Both the position numbers and the translations under genes were made by a program. A DNA stretch of 64,000 nt from Paenibacillus sp. PAMC 26794 (GTDB lineage Bacteria > Bacillota > Bacilli > Paenibacillales > Paenibacillaceae), in the NCBI RefSeq assembly GCF_000316035.1, contig NZ_ANHX01000077.1, positions 30,480 to 94,479 of the forward strand, in the 5' to 3' direction. The notes beneath the pieces are model-generated. The model saw only the letters and a list, made by a program, of their open reading frames with translations, ran no database searches and had not been told where the DNA came from. Numbering within the stretch: the stretch's first letter is position 1; each line of letters begins with the position of its first letter. This document shows, piece after piece, positions 32,901 through 41,890 of this stretch.

Positions 32901-35489
32901 ATGAAGGAGTTTAAGGATCGGCTTCAACAGGTTCAGGAGCAGCAGAAGCAGCTGGCGAAGGAGTATCACGCCTTGCTCCAGGAATACCAGTCCGATGACC
33001 TGATCGTTCAGAATGAACAGTTACAGGAACAGTATGAAGTCCACAAACTCAAGCTGCGCCAGCTTGAACTTCGTTCGCGCAAGATGGAAGAAGAGAATGC
33101 ACGTCTTCGCATGGCGTTATCTGAACAGATGCTGGATGAGAAGCTGAATCTGATCCGGGTATCCCGGGAGAAGATGGAGACCTATTTTCAAGGGAAAACA
33201 GCGTTACATAATGATCGAATTGCATTCCATGAACATCGAACCAAATCCAATCTGAACGCGCTGTACAACCAGGCAGCACAGGAGTTGCAAGAGGATTCCC
33301 ACGAGGTGAAGGAGAGGATTGCTTACCTTGCGGCAGAGGTGAATGAGCGCATTGAATCGCATAAGCGGGCCGTACGGGAGCGAGAAGAGACTCTACGTGG
33401 GCACATGGAGCGTGGATATGAGCAGATGGCGGAGGAGGGATTGAGCGAAGAGACCATTCAACGCCGGATCAAGCAGAATCGCATGGAGATGAAGATTGGA
33501 CTGAGCTGGATCAACAAAGTAGCCATCCTGCTCCTCATTCTGGGGGTTGGAGCAGCGTTCCAATACTCGTACTCAACTTGGTTTAATGACGAGATGAAGA
33601 GCGGAGCCTTTTTCCTGCTTGGTGCTCTGATGCTCGCTGGTGGAGAGTTGCTGTTCCGGCGCAAAAAGCAGACGTTTGCAATGGGGCTACTCGGCGGTGG
33701 GATATCCGTGTTGTTCGGGTCCGTCTTCTATAGTTACTTTTTACTGCATATTATCGGGTTATATACGGGACTTGCCCTGTCTGTATTGGTATCGGCAATC
33801 TCCGTATTGTTGTCCTTGAGATACCAGTCGAAGACCATCTGTTCACTGGGTCTGGTAGGCGGATATCTTCCGTTATTCTCCTACATGTTCTCGTTCGGAC
33901 TTGAAGGCCCTGCTGTCTATGTAGCCATGATCTACCTACTGCTCTTAAACGGCATTATTGTATTCATATCATTTGGCAAACGGTGGCCGGTGGTGCACTA
34001 TATCAGTTTCTTGTTCAACACACCGTCTATGCTCATACTATTATGGCTGTCGCCAAGTGAGAAGATTGGCATGTTGTATTCCATTGTGACGTTTGCATTA
34101 TATCTGGGCATTACACTGGCATATCCGTTCAAACATCGGATGAAGTTAACCTGGTGGGATTTCGCTCTGCTCGCCATGAATACGAGCATTAGTTGCCTGA
34201 TGTTATACGTGTTATTTGATGTGGCGGGTTGGAATGATGCTCAGGGTTTGCTGGCGTTAATCTTCTGCGTGGTATATCTGGGCCTCGCACGATTCGTCCA
34301 GCGCCATATGGCTCAGGAGAAACAGACCATTCTGCTCTTTTATGTCACTTCCCTGACGTTTGCCATTCTGATTATTCCGTTCCAATTCGGGGCCAAGTGG
34401 TTATCGATGGGTTGGTTAATCGAAGGGGTTCTGCTGGTTACGCTTGGACATCTGAAACGGCTCAAATCGGTGGAACGTGCCGGATGGGGCATCGTTCTTC
34501 TATGTCTAATCACTTTTGTGTACTACGATCTGCTGGCGCTATTCTTCATCGGGGAACGTTCTTACTTTATGTTAAAATACACCAGCATCACGCTGGGGAC
34601 CCTGCTGATTACACTGTATTATGCCTGGGCAGTTCACGGCAACTCATCTTCCAGAGAGAGATTCAAATACAGCCCGCTGGAGCTTGGCTTCCTGAACGGA
34701 TTCAAGTATGTGACACTTGCTAATCTGTGGTTATACGTACTGTATGAGTCGAATGAATTGTATACCAGAGCTGTCGATGAGACGTTCCTGTTATACATGT
34801 TCTACAAGTTACTCATGTTCGCAGCGCTCACCATTGCGTTGGCCTATGGACTGAACAAAGTGAAGCTGCTGCGCGACCGATACGTGCAGGTGTATACCAC
34901 CTTCCTGCATGCTATTGGCTGCTGTATTGCATTGGCCGTAACCTTAACCATGCCAGCGCTTCAGCCGGAAGTTCAGCAGCATACAGCGGCGGAGATTGTT
35001 GGTTTGCTGGTGCTAATTATCTTTAACGTAGGGGTATTCTTTGCAGGAAGGGATCTGCTAATTGCAGGCATCCGCGGGCAGTTCAAGAGCATTGAATGGT
35101 ACCCGGTTATCGCAGGAGTATATCTGCTGGGCGTCATCACCGTCTTCCTGACGATCCAGTTCCATTGGGGTGATGTGGGGCTGATGTTCAGCCTGATCTA
35201 TCTGCTGCTCGCGATTCTCTATATTGCCTATGGATTCCGTAGAAAATATGTCATGATTCGGCGTCTTGGCCTTGGCCTAACGTTGTTCGCTACGGGGAAA
35301 ATGGTGTTCTACGATGTGGGGATGCTCACCTCGGGCAGCAAAATCTTTGCCTATTTCAGCTTCGGCGTACTATTGCTGGGGATCTCTTACCTGTATCAGA
35401 AGGTGTCCAGCCGGATGGAGGAAATACAGTCCAGAGAGACAGTGAAACCTGACGACGAGCAGACTGTGCCGGAGGAAGACCAAGATTGA
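32901..35489 (+). CDS. DUF2339 multi-spanning membrane protein
   Basis: The 862-aa protein starts with a long charged coiled-coil region (residues 1-200, rich in Glu, Gln, Lys and Arg). It continues with some 20 or more hydrophobic segments and ends with an acidic tail. The hydrophobic part contains NKVAILLLILGVGAAFQYS and GGISVLFGSVFYSYFLLHIIG, typical of the DUF2339 family. Such proteins are present in many bacteria without a known function. CGGAGGAAG precedes the ATG. A 36-aa membrane protein gene follows 57 nt later. I infer no function. Confidence 0.85.
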   Translation: MKEFKDRLQQVQEQQKQLAKEYHALLQEYQSDDLIVQNEQLQEQYEVHKLKLRQLELRSRKMEEENARLRMALSEQMLDEKLNLIRVSREKMETYFQGKTALHNDRIAFHEHRTKSNLNALYNQAAQELQEDSHEVKERIAYLAAEVNERIESHKRAVREREETLRGHMERGYEQMAEEGLSEETIQRRIKQNRMEMKIGLSWINKVAILLLILGVGAAFQYSYSTWFNDEMKSGAFFLLGALMLAGGELLFRRKKQTFAMGLLGGGISVLFGSVFYSYFLLHIIGLYTGLALSVLVSAISVLLSLRYQSKTICSLGLVGGYLPLFSYMFSFGLEGPAVYVAMIYLLLLNGIIVFISFGKRWPVVHYISFLFNTPSMLILLWLSPSEKIGMLYSIVTFALYLGITLAYPFKHRMKLTWWDFALLAMNTSISCLMLYVLFDVAGWNDAQGLLALIFCVVYLGLARFVQRHMAQEKQTILLFYVTSLTFAILIIPFQFGAKWLSMGWLIEGVLLVTLGHLKRLKSVERAGWGIVLLCLITFVYYDLLALFFIGERSYFMLKYTSITLGTLLITLYYAWAVHGNSSSRERFKYSPLELGFLNGFKYVTLANLWLYVLYESNELYTRAVDETFLLYMFYKLLMFAALTIALAYGLNKVKLLRDRYVQVYTTFLHAIGCCIALAVTLTMPALQPEVQQHTAAEIVGLLVLIIFNVGVFFAGRDLLIAGIRGQFKSIEWYPVIAGVYLLGVITVFLTIQFHWGDVGLMFSLIYLLLAILYIAYGFRRKYVMIRRLGLGLTLFATGKMVFYDVGMLTSGSKIFAYFSFGVLLLGISYLYQKVSSRMEEIQSRETVKPDDEQTVPEEDQD

Positions 35490-35546
35490 TTTGGGTTTTG
35501 AACGACTGTAGTGACCTTTGCGATCATATGGGGAGGGATTCGTAAG

Positions 35547-35657
35547 ATGGGATTCGACCTGAAAATTATGCTTTGGCAACTGTTATGGATTGCTGGCCCT
35601 GTAGCTCTTGTCGTGTATGGCTGGAGGAAATTTGGCGCGAGAAAGAAGCGGCAATGA
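35547..35657 (+). CDS. 36-aa small membrane protein
   Basis: A 37-codon frame starts at ATG 35547 with GGGGAGGG at an 8-nt distance, a strong ribosome site. The product has one hydrophobic span (LWQLLWIAGPVALVVYGW) and a basic C-terminus WRKFGARKKRQ, so the tail is probably cytoplasmic. It follows the DUF2339 gene on the same strand by 57 nt and may be co-transcribed. No homologue is recognised. Comparison in related genomes would show whether it is conserved. Confidence 0.55.
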   Translation: MGFDLKIMLWQLLWIAGPVALVVYGWRKFGARKKRQ

Positions 35658-35863
35658 CGTGAGTGCGGATGGTGGGAATATCCGCTGTCCACTTCACTTC
35701 GCTTTGGGAAATAAGTCGTGTAATATAGATTCTTTGTATTAAAATGAGGCTCCGGGCTGCTGTTACCAGCAATCTGGGGCCTTATTGAGGTGAGTCTATG
35801 GCTTAGCCTAATATGACATTCGTGAAACGTTTTGCGCGGAGATCACGTTATAATAGAGTAGAC

Positions 35864-36019
35864 TTAGGGCTGAATCTTCATTTGTAACCATGAGGTTTCC
35901 GCAGCCGATGTGCCTTTCAGTGATTCTCCGCCATCATCGTTCATACGGGAGAGCACGGTTAATGTCATGGACAAGGCGAAGGCGAGCAGCACGTATATGA
36001 AAATGTTTTTTTTGTTCAT
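35864..36019 (-). CDS. 51-aa membrane-anchored or secreted small protein
   Basis: On the minus strand a 52-codon frame starts at ATG 36019 with GAGAGGT 8 nt upstream. It encodes MNKKNIFIYVLLAFALSMTL as an N-terminal anchor or signal, then a short polar domain (SRMNDDGGESLKGTSAAETS) ending WLQMKIQP. It occupies part of the otherwise empty 600-bp stretch between the 36-aa gene and the FHA regulator gene. The remaining parts (35658-35863 and 36020-36253) show no gene, only a TATAAT-like site at about 35849. The family is unknown. Confidence 0.6.
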   Translation of the reverse strand: MNKKNIFIYVLLAFALSMTLTVLSRMNDDGGESLKGTSAAETSWLQMKIQP

Positions 36020-36253
36020 CAGAAGGTACCTCTCTTGTTGAATGAGCTAAAGTAGACATCCGGCCGTCATGAGAAAAAAAGCACAACGTCTGGTATAGTA
36101 GAGTGAGTAGAACCGAACATAAATCGTTCCTGTATACAACTATATTGAACTATAGCGGTGCAAACAATGGAACAAATCTGATGATCTTATCATTATTGTT
36201 GAAGATATGTTTATAGAGATCGAGTGAGTGATCATTGAAGGTGGGAGAATAAC

Positions 36254-36925
36254 ATGCGGGAGACGGCAAAAATCGTCATTCGTACGCCAGGACAGGAAAG
36301 TGACGGCTCATTCGCTTATGTGAGTCAGGGTCGCTCCATTACGGTGGGACGTTACACAGGTGGCAGTGAATTGGACTTGTCTGTCTATAATCAGATGATA
36401 TCGAAGCGGCATTGCCGCATTCATTATGATGTACAGCAACAGCTATGGATCGAGGATCTGGATAGCAAAAATGGAACCGAACTGAACGGGCAGCGCCTCG
36501 TTCCCTATAAGAAATATCCGTTTGGCGAGGGAGACAGCCTGACGTTGGTCAATGGCCTGATCCAGCTTCGCACAGAAGGCGATCTTGGAGAGACGAGGGA
36601 GTATCGTTTGTCGGATCTGCTGGGTGAGGGCGTACGTTTACAGGATCACCTGCAAACCGTACAGATCGGTGAAGTGGAAATTCCGCTGTCGAAGAAGGAA
36701 TATCAGCTGTTCAAGCTGCTGTATAGTCAACTGGACCACTTTGTGACAAGGGACCAAATTGTGGCTCAGGTGTGGCCGGAGCGTAGTATGCTGGAGAGTG
36801 AAGCGGTGGGGATCGACGAGATTAACTCGCTGATTTATCGGACGAATCGCAAGCTGGGTGTACATTTTACCATCAAGTCCGTTTATAAAAAAGGTGTATA
36901 TATGAAGTCTCATGTGCCGGAATGA
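36254..36925 (+). CDS. FHA domain plus winged-helix DNA-binding protein
   Basis: The 223-aa product joins an FHA domain (residues 5-108) to an OmpR/PhoB-type winged helix (about 125-220). The FHA phosphothreonine-binding residues are present: GRY (32-34), SKRHCR with Ser50 and His53, and NGT (73-75). The HTH includes PLSKKEYQLFKLLYSQLDHFVTRDQIVAQVWPE and SVYKKGVYM. This combination, as in EmbR, implies a DNA-binding protein recruited or switched by Ser/Thr phosphorylation. No Ser/Thr kinase is encoded nearby. The methyltransferase gene follows 26 nt later. Confidence 0.88.
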   Translation: MRETAKIVIRTPGQESDGSFAYVSQGRSITVGRYTGGSELDLSVYNQMISKRHCRIHYDVQQQLWIEDLDSKNGTELNGQRLVPYKKYPFGEGDSLTLVNGLIQLRTEGDLGETREYRLSDLLGEGVRLQDHLQTVQIGEVEIPLSKKEYQLFKLLYSQLDHFVTRDQIVAQVWPERSMLESEAVGIDEINSLIYRTNRKLGVHFTIKSVYKKGVYMKSHVPE

Positions 36926-36951
36926 ATGAGTGTTAACAAAGGGATGAGTTC

Positions 36952-37530
36952 ATGTTCATCATTTACCTGATTCCATGGCTGATTGTCGTGGTGACATTGA
37001 TATGTGTCATATCCATCGTACTTGTCAGTTGGAAAAACGGGATTTCCCCGATGCCCACATCCAGTCGTGTCAGACAGGTGGTTATACAGGAGGTAAACCG
37101 CATTCCAGGGTACGGGGATGTGCTCGAAGCCGGCTCCGGATGGGGCACATTGGGACTGGATGTTGTAAGACACTGCCCTGGCAAAAGGCTGACCGGGATT
37201 GAGAATTCTATCATTCCCTTATGGTCTTCCCAACTGATTGCCTATCTCAGTGTTCGCTTACGTCGAGCCAAGGGAAACAAGTACTCTCTCAAGGGCAGGC
37301 TGCGCTTCATGCGCGGAGACATCTACACCCGTTCCTATGAACATGCGGATTGTGTGATCTGTTATCTGTTTCCGGGTGCTATGACTAAGCTTCTGGACAA
37401 GTTCAGTCGAGAGCTTCCGCCGGGTGCCAAGGTGATTAGTGTCTGTTTTGCCCTCCCGGGCAAGGAACCGCTACGCACAATAACATGTCGAGATGCCCTG
37501 CGTACCAAGGTGTATGTATATACGTTTTGA
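36952..37530 (+). CDS. Membrane-anchored class I methyltransferase
   Basis: The 192-aa protein has one N-terminal membrane helix (residues 3-26) followed by a methyltransferase fold: DVLEAGSGWGTLGLDVVRH as motif I, LTGIENSIIPLWSSQL as the acidic loop and ADCVICYLFPGAM as motif IV. AAAGGGATGAG precedes the ATG, and the gene probably shares a transcript with the FHA regulator. The membrane anchor suggests a lipid or membrane-bound substrate, which is inference. Confidence 0.8.
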   Translation: MFIIYLIPWLIVVVTLICVISIVLVSWKNGISPMPTSSRVRQVVIQEVNRIPGYGDVLEAGSGWGTLGLDVVRHCPGKRLTGIENSIIPLWSSQLIAYLSVRLRRAKGNKYSLKGRLRFMRGDIYTRSYEHADCVICYLFPGAMTKLLDKFSRELPPGAKVISVCFALPGKEPLRTITCRDALRTKVYVYTF

Positions 37531-37550
37531 TTAGTAAGAAATGATGAAAT

Positions 37551-37607
37551 AAAACAAGGGATGTCCTCTGTCATATTCATGACTTATGAGACATCCCCTT
37601 GTTTTAT
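37551..37607. terminator. Terminator between methyltransferase and DUF4956 genes
   Basis: AAAACAAGGGATGTC pairs with GACATCCCCTTGTTTT across a 24-nt loop, and both flanks have A/T runs, so it can serve both convergent genes. Confidence 0.85.
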
Positions 37608-37678
37608 AATCACCTATTTATGTTGACCGTCAGTGATGATTTCTTTTTTTGTAGTGTATGAGTCCCTTTAAATTAAAA

Positions 37679-38359
37679 TTAATAATCCGTCGTAGGACTC
37701 ATGGTTAACGAGATATCCAAGTTGCCGTTCCGTGTACGGATGGCATCAAGGAATTCTTTTTGGCTTATACTTTCGTGAATAGTCACATTGTAGACCAGCT
37801 CGTACAGACTGCCGAGTTCGGTCGTTCTGATTTTTTTCAGGTCAAACGGTACATTGAATTTATGGAAAACTTCGTTCAGAGCTTCTTCGTAGCTCAGGTT
37901 TTCTGGAATGGTAACTTTCAATGTTTTTTGCTGGCTTTTCTTGCCTCCAAAGTTGAAGCGACTCAGGACAAACATAAGAACACACAGGATAATCGTAAAC
38001 AGAACCGCATATCCGAAGGCACCTACACCACAGGCAAGGCCGGAAGCCATGGTGAACAGGACGTAAGCGATATCCTTCGGATCGCCAGGCGCGCTTCGGA
38101 AGCGAATGATGGAGAAGGCGCCGGCAAGGCTGAATGCCCGGGCAATGTTGCTGCCGATGAGCAGGATGATGATGGCGACAATGACAGGCAGAACGACCAT
38201 CGTTAACGTAAAGCTCTGGGAGTATGTGCTTTGATTAGTCTTCATGTAAGTCAGACTGATGATCAGCCCCAGAATAATTGCAAGACCAATGGTGATGACT
38301 GCGTTGTTAAACGTCAGATTGGTATCGGTCAAATTTGCGTTGAAAATGGAATCAAGCAT
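37679..38359 (-). CDS. DUF4956 membrane protein
   Basis: The 226-aa product has four membrane helices (residues 20-140) with the conserved loop SLAGAFSIIRFRSAPGDPKDIAYVLFTMASGLACG. A soluble C-terminal domain follows (about 150-226). This is the DUF4956 pattern. The gene overlaps the end of the VTC polymerase gene by 8 nt and is co-transcribed with it. The VTC-DUF4956 pairing is seen in many bacteria and suggests a membrane partner or channel for polyphosphate synthesis. The function is not established. Confidence 0.87.
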   Translation of the reverse strand: MLDSIFNANLTDTNLTFNNAVITIGLAIILGLIISLTYMKTNQSTYSQSFTLTMVVLPVIVAIIILLIGSNIARAFSLAGAFSIIRFRSAPGDPKDIAYVLFTMASGLACGVGAFGYAVLFTIILCVLMFVLSRFNFGGKKSQQKTLKVTIPENLSYEEALNEVFHKFNVPFDLKKIRTTELGSLYELVYNVTIHESISQKEFLDAIRTRNGNLDISLTMSPTTDY

Positions 38360-39170
38360 ATATTACACTCTCTCTTTCTCTAATTAATTGTTCTTGTTCT
38401 ATGGATGGGTTGAAGTCTGTACCTGGCACCAGCGGACGCTCCGTTTGGTAGTTCAGGTTAGTTGTTCTCACCAGACGTCTGTATTCGTTGCCGTATTTGG
38501 AAAATCCGGTGCGGTAGAGACCGTGTTCCGAAAGCAATTGTGACAGCCACATCGGAACGGTTTTCTCAGCTTTGACTTCCATTAGCCAGCGTCCGTCGTT
38601 TACCAACGGCTCACCGTAATCGCCTTGCTCCAACTTTAGATCGTACCTGCGACTGCGGATATTGGTATCAAAGGTGATGCGAAGATCACGGCTGGTTTTG
38701 TCAAAAAGCGCTTTGCGCTCGTAAGCCAGATACACCTTAGGTTCCAGATCGTACAAGCGAAGGAAATACTTGATCTCTTCCAAGACCTGCTCATTCATGT
38801 AATCGGCCAAATCCGGTGCCTGTCCGGTATGAACGAATTCATAGGCTTCATCCAGCTTCAGGGCTGTTCTGCGTTTATTGACCAGACCGAACACTTTCTT
38901 TTTGATCTCCAGATATACCTTGGCATTCTCTTCAGGTACTCCGTATGCCCGCAATCTCAGCTTTTCCTTATATTTGGGTTTGGAGAGACTGGCACGGATC
39001 AGGGAATCCTGCGGTGTATCAAAGTACAAGTTGCTGATGGAGTAAAACTCATGTTTCTTGTTATAGGCATCCAGTTCCATATACTTCAACAAGTCCGCGT
39101 AAAAGTTCTCGTATTGAGCATCCGTCAAAAGGTACTTGCTTTCATATCGGTTGAATACTTCAATTGCCAT
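38352..39170 (-). CDS. VTC-domain polyphosphate polymerase
   Basis: The 272-aa product matches the catalytic tunnel domain of eukaryotic VTC4: FNRYESKYLL at the start, NLYFDTPQ, KLRLRAYG, KVYLEIKKK and NKRR with the basic residues that line the tunnel, YERKAL and LMEVKAEKTVPMW with the metal-binding Glu. The family makes polyphosphate from ATP. ATG 39170 gives the usual N-terminus; a longer start at 39224 (GGAAG 10 nt upstream) adds 18 residues. It is divergent from a response regulator gene, with a symmetric control region between them. Confidence 0.88.
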   Translation of the reverse strand: MAIEVFNRYESKYLLTDAQYENFYADLLKYMELDAYNKKHEFYSISNLYFDTPQDSLIRASLSKPKYKEKLRLRAYGVPEENAKVYLEIKKKVFGLVNKRRTALKLDEAYEFVHTGQAPDLADYMNEQVLEEIKYFLRLYDLEPKVYLAYERKALFDKTSRDLRITFDTNIRSRRYDLKLEQGDYGEPLVNDGRWLMEVKAEKTVPMWLSQLLSEHGLYRTGFSKYGNEYRRLVRTTNLNYQTERPLVPGTDFNPSIEQEQLIRERESVIYA

Positions 39171-39259
39171 TTGTGATTCATTCCTTTCGTCTTTAGGTTG
39201 AATTTGGTGTATGTTTTGCTTCATCGTGTATTGCTTCCATGTCTGTATCTTAGAGCTTC

Positions 39260-39359
39260 AACCTTGAATGAATCTTAAATAATTTTACATTCCGCTAATC
39301 TTTTTTTACATTCCGTTAACAGTTCTCTAAAAATAATGAATTAAGATTGTTTCAAGGTT
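39260..39359. promoter_or_regulatory. Symmetric divergent control region with inverted and direct repeats
   Basis: AACCTTGAATGAATCTTAA (39260-39278) and TTAAGATTGTTTCAAGGTT (39341-39359) are inverted copies matching at 17 of 19 positions. Between them TTTTACATTCCGCTAA (39283-39298) and TTTTACATTCCGTTAA (39304-39319) repeat directly with a 21-bp period, two helical turns. This is the form expected for dimeric OmpR-type response regulators and lies between the VTC operon and the response regulator gene. Confidence 0.6.
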
Positions 39360-39430
39360 ACGTTGATATAATCGTTGGTATAATAGATACAAGATATCGA
39401 CACCAATTCATGCAGAGGAATGAAGAACGG

Positions 39431-40108
39431 ATGAGAATATTAATTGCGGAAGATGAGGTTCATTTGGCAGAGGCTGTATCGCAGATTTTGAAAAAAAACA
39501 ACTACTCCGTGGACATGGTCCACGACGGCAGATCAGGATTCGATTATGCGCAGAGCGGTATCTACGACCTGTTACTGCTCGACATCATGATGCCGGAGAT
39601 GGACGGGATTACCGTCCTGAAGAAACTCCGTAGTGAAGGCAATCATACCCCTGTCATTCTGCTTACAGCCAAAGGTGAACTATCGGACAAAGTCACAGGA
39701 CTCGATTATGGTGCCGATGATTATATCGCCAAGCCCTTTGCCACAGAGGAATTGCTGGCGCGGATTCGTGCAGCCTTAAGGCGGAAGGGCGAAGTGGTTC
39801 CCGAGGACGGACTGAAATTCGGTGACATTGAGCTGAACACAACGCAGTTGAAGCTGAGCGTTCAGGGGAAGGAGATCAAGCTGAATCTGAAGGAGAATGA
39901 GCTGCTGGAGCTGTTGATTGCCCGCAAACAGGCGATTACCTCCAAAGAGCAGATTATTGAGAAGTTATGGGGATTTGATTCGGAAGTGGAGTATAACAAT
40001 GTGGAGGTGTACATCTCGTTTTTACGCAAAAAATTAACCTTCCTGAACTCTGCCGTCCGTATTAACACGATTCGGGGTGTCGGGTATGTACTTGAGGTGA
40101 CGTCCTGA
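39431..40108 (+). CDS. OmpR family response regulator
   Basis: The 225-aa protein has a receiver domain (phosphoacceptor Asp51 in LLLLDIMMPEMDG, Thr in LLTAKGE, Lys in YIAKPF) and an OmpR-type winged helix ending VRINTIRGVGYVLE. The start ATG 39431 gives the standard N-terminus; the 28-codon extension has no ribosome site. It overlaps the sensor kinase gene by 1 nt. The repeats in the upstream divergent region are its likely sites, so it probably controls itself and the polyphosphate operon. Confidence 0.92.
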   Translation: MRILIAEDEVHLAEAVSQILKKNNYSVDMVHDGRSGFDYAQSGIYDLLLLDIMMPEMDGITVLKKLRSEGNHTPVILLTAKGELSDKVTGLDYGADDYIAKPFATEELLARIRAALRRKGEVVPEDGLKFGDIELNTTQLKLSVQGKEIKLNLKENELLELLIARKQAITSKEQIIEKLWGFDSEVEYNNVEVYISFLRKKLTFLNSAVRINTIRGVGYVLEVTS

Positions 40109-41445
40109 TGTTCAAGAAACTCCGAAATCGATTCCTGATCGTGAATCTGGTCTCCATATCCATTTTGATGCTGGTGGCATTTGTTACGATCTATACGATT
40201 ACGTATCAGAATGTGCAACGTGAGACAAATATGGAGTTGTACAAGATGTCTGATTTCTACCACGGTCCTTATAATTCATCCAAGATGCAGCGTGGGGAAG
40301 ATGGGAGGACGGGGACGGACTCTGGTACAGGTTCAAATTCAGGTTCGTTGCTCTCCGATGCCATGGGTGGTGATAATGGAAGACCGTGGGGTGATCCCAA
40401 CTCACCTCCGGCACGTTCCGTTTCGTTCATGATCAAGACGGATGACCAGTGGAAGGTTACGGATACGCATTCTCAATTTGATATGGAAGATACGTTTTAT
40501 ACGGAGGCGCTGCAAAAGGTTGACCAGAATAAAGTTAGTGATTCGGAACGGCATACTGGACAATTTGCACTGGATGGAACGGACTGGGCCTATGTGGTTG
40601 ATTCGAGTGGTACCGGGCATATGATCGTATTCATTGATGTGACGGCGCAACAAGGTATTCTTACGAATCTGATCTATACATTTGTTGTTGTTGGATTAAT
40701 CATGTTGATTGTGATCTACTTCCTGAGCCGTTATTTTGCGAATCGCTCCATTGCGCCAGTCAGGGAAGCGTTTGAGAAGCAAAAACAATTCATCGGTGAT
40801 GCTTCACATGAGCTGAAGACACCTCTGGCGATCATCAGTACCAATACCGACGTACTGCTTGCGAATCAGGAGGATACGATAGCGAACCAGGCGAAGTGGC
40901 TGCACTATATCAAGTCGGAAACCGAGCGCATGACCGGACTTACGAATGATCTGCTCTATTTGACACAGATGGACGACTCGCGCTCCACAATGATTCATGC
41001 GAAGTTTAATATGAGCGATGCTGTAGAGAGTATTATTTTACCAATGGAGGCCGTTATTTTTGAGAAAAACATCTCCCTTGATTACAACATTGAGCCGAAT
41101 CTTACGGTTCATGGGAACAGTGAGCAGATTAAACAGGTCATTCTGATCCTGCTCGATAATGCTGTGAAGTATTCCGGTCCCAAAGGGTCGGTGAACGTCA
41201 CCCTCCAGAAACAGAATAATGATGTCATGCTGGCTGTGTCCAACACAGGTGACGGCATTGCACCGGAACATCTGGATCGGATCTTCGATCGATTCTATCG
41301 TACGGATTCTTCCAGAGCCCGCAAACATGGTGGACATGGCCTGGGTCTGGCGATTGCTCGTTCCATTGTGGATCAGCACAAAGGAGAGTTGTACGCCCGA
41401 AGTGTGGTGGGAGAGGGTGCTACATTTTACGTGCAGTTGTCGTAG
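40108..41445 (+). CDS. Sensor histidine kinase
   Basis: The 445-aa kinase has two membrane helices (about 10-32 and 188-208) around an extracellular sensor. That sensor contains a low-complexity stretch rich in Gly, Ser, Thr and Asp (residues 60-95). HisKA follows with FIGDASHELKTPLA (His234). HATPase has the N box ILLDNAVKYS and G boxes NTGDGIAPEHLDRIFDRFYR and HGLGLAIA. The ATG overlaps the regulator stop codon. Signal unknown; given the adjacent VTC operon, phosphate or envelope stress is possible. Confidence 0.92.
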   Translation: MFKKLRNRFLIVNLVSISILMLVAFVTIYTITYQNVQRETNMELYKMSDFYHGPYNSSKMQRGEDGRTGTDSGTGSNSGSLLSDAMGGDNGRPWGDPNSPPARSVSFMIKTDDQWKVTDTHSQFDMEDTFYTEALQKVDQNKVSDSERHTGQFALDGTDWAYVVDSSGTGHMIVFIDVTAQQGILTNLIYTFVVVGLIMLIVIYFLSRYFANRSIAPVREAFEKQKQFIGDASHELKTPLAIISTNTDVLLANQEDTIANQAKWLHYIKSETERMTGLTNDLLYLTQMDDSRSTMIHAKFNMSDAVESIILPMEAVIFEKNISLDYNIEPNLTVHGNSEQIKQVILILLDNAVKYSGPKGSVNVTLQKQNNDVMLAVSNTGDGIAPEHLDRIFDRFYRTDSSRARKHGGHGLGLAIARSIVDQHKGELYARSVVGEGATFYVQLS

Positions 41446-41583
41446 GGGCAGAGTGATGAGCCGGCTCCACACTAACCTTCGCTACCGCTCTATAATCGTT
41501 CGTCAGGCATAAGTTCTGCCTGTAATGGGTTAACCTATGCTACAATGGCAACAGTATGTATGAATCAAGGAGATGAACTGAAC

Positions 41584-41871
41584 GTGGCAGAAGCAAACGC
41601 AATTAATGAACAAGAAATGATGCAATATATTGCAGATAAAACGAAGGCAAGCCAGGCGAACATCGCTCTTGTATTGAAGCATGAGCAGGCGTACATCAAC
41701 AAGGCGCACGAAAATACCAAAGGTAACGATGTGGATATTGATGGCGATGATCTGGCTGACTACATCCTTAGTCGTAAAGATGTGAAGCTGGACGAATTGA
41801 CCGTGGAAGGCATTCTGGATGCTGAAATGGACTATCTGATGGACAAGGGTCACGCGGGGTACGTCGATTAA
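41584..41871 (+). CDS. Conserved small acidic hypothetical protein
   Basis: The 95-aa product is acidic, soluble and largely helical, with repeated Asp-rich segments (NDVDIDGDDLADYILSRKDVKLDELTVEGILDAEMDYL). No signal peptide or recognised domain is visible. The GTG at 41584 follows AAGGAGA by 10 nt. The ATG at 41545 overlaps a TACAAT -10-like site and is rejected as a start. The gene is alone between the two-component operon and the repeat element. Function unknown. Confidence 0.75.
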   Translation: MAEANAINEQEMMQYIADKTKASQANIALVLKHEQAYINKAHENTKGNDVDIDGDDLADYILSRKDVKLDELTVEGILDAEMDYLMDKGHAGYVD

Positions 41872-41890
41872 GTTAAGTGTAGGCAAAATC

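Noticed and set aside
41545..41583. 13-codon N-terminal extension of the 95-aa acidic protein
   Set aside because: Its ATG overlaps a -10-like TACAAT, so it would not be transcribed; the GTG at 41584 has an AAGGAGA site.
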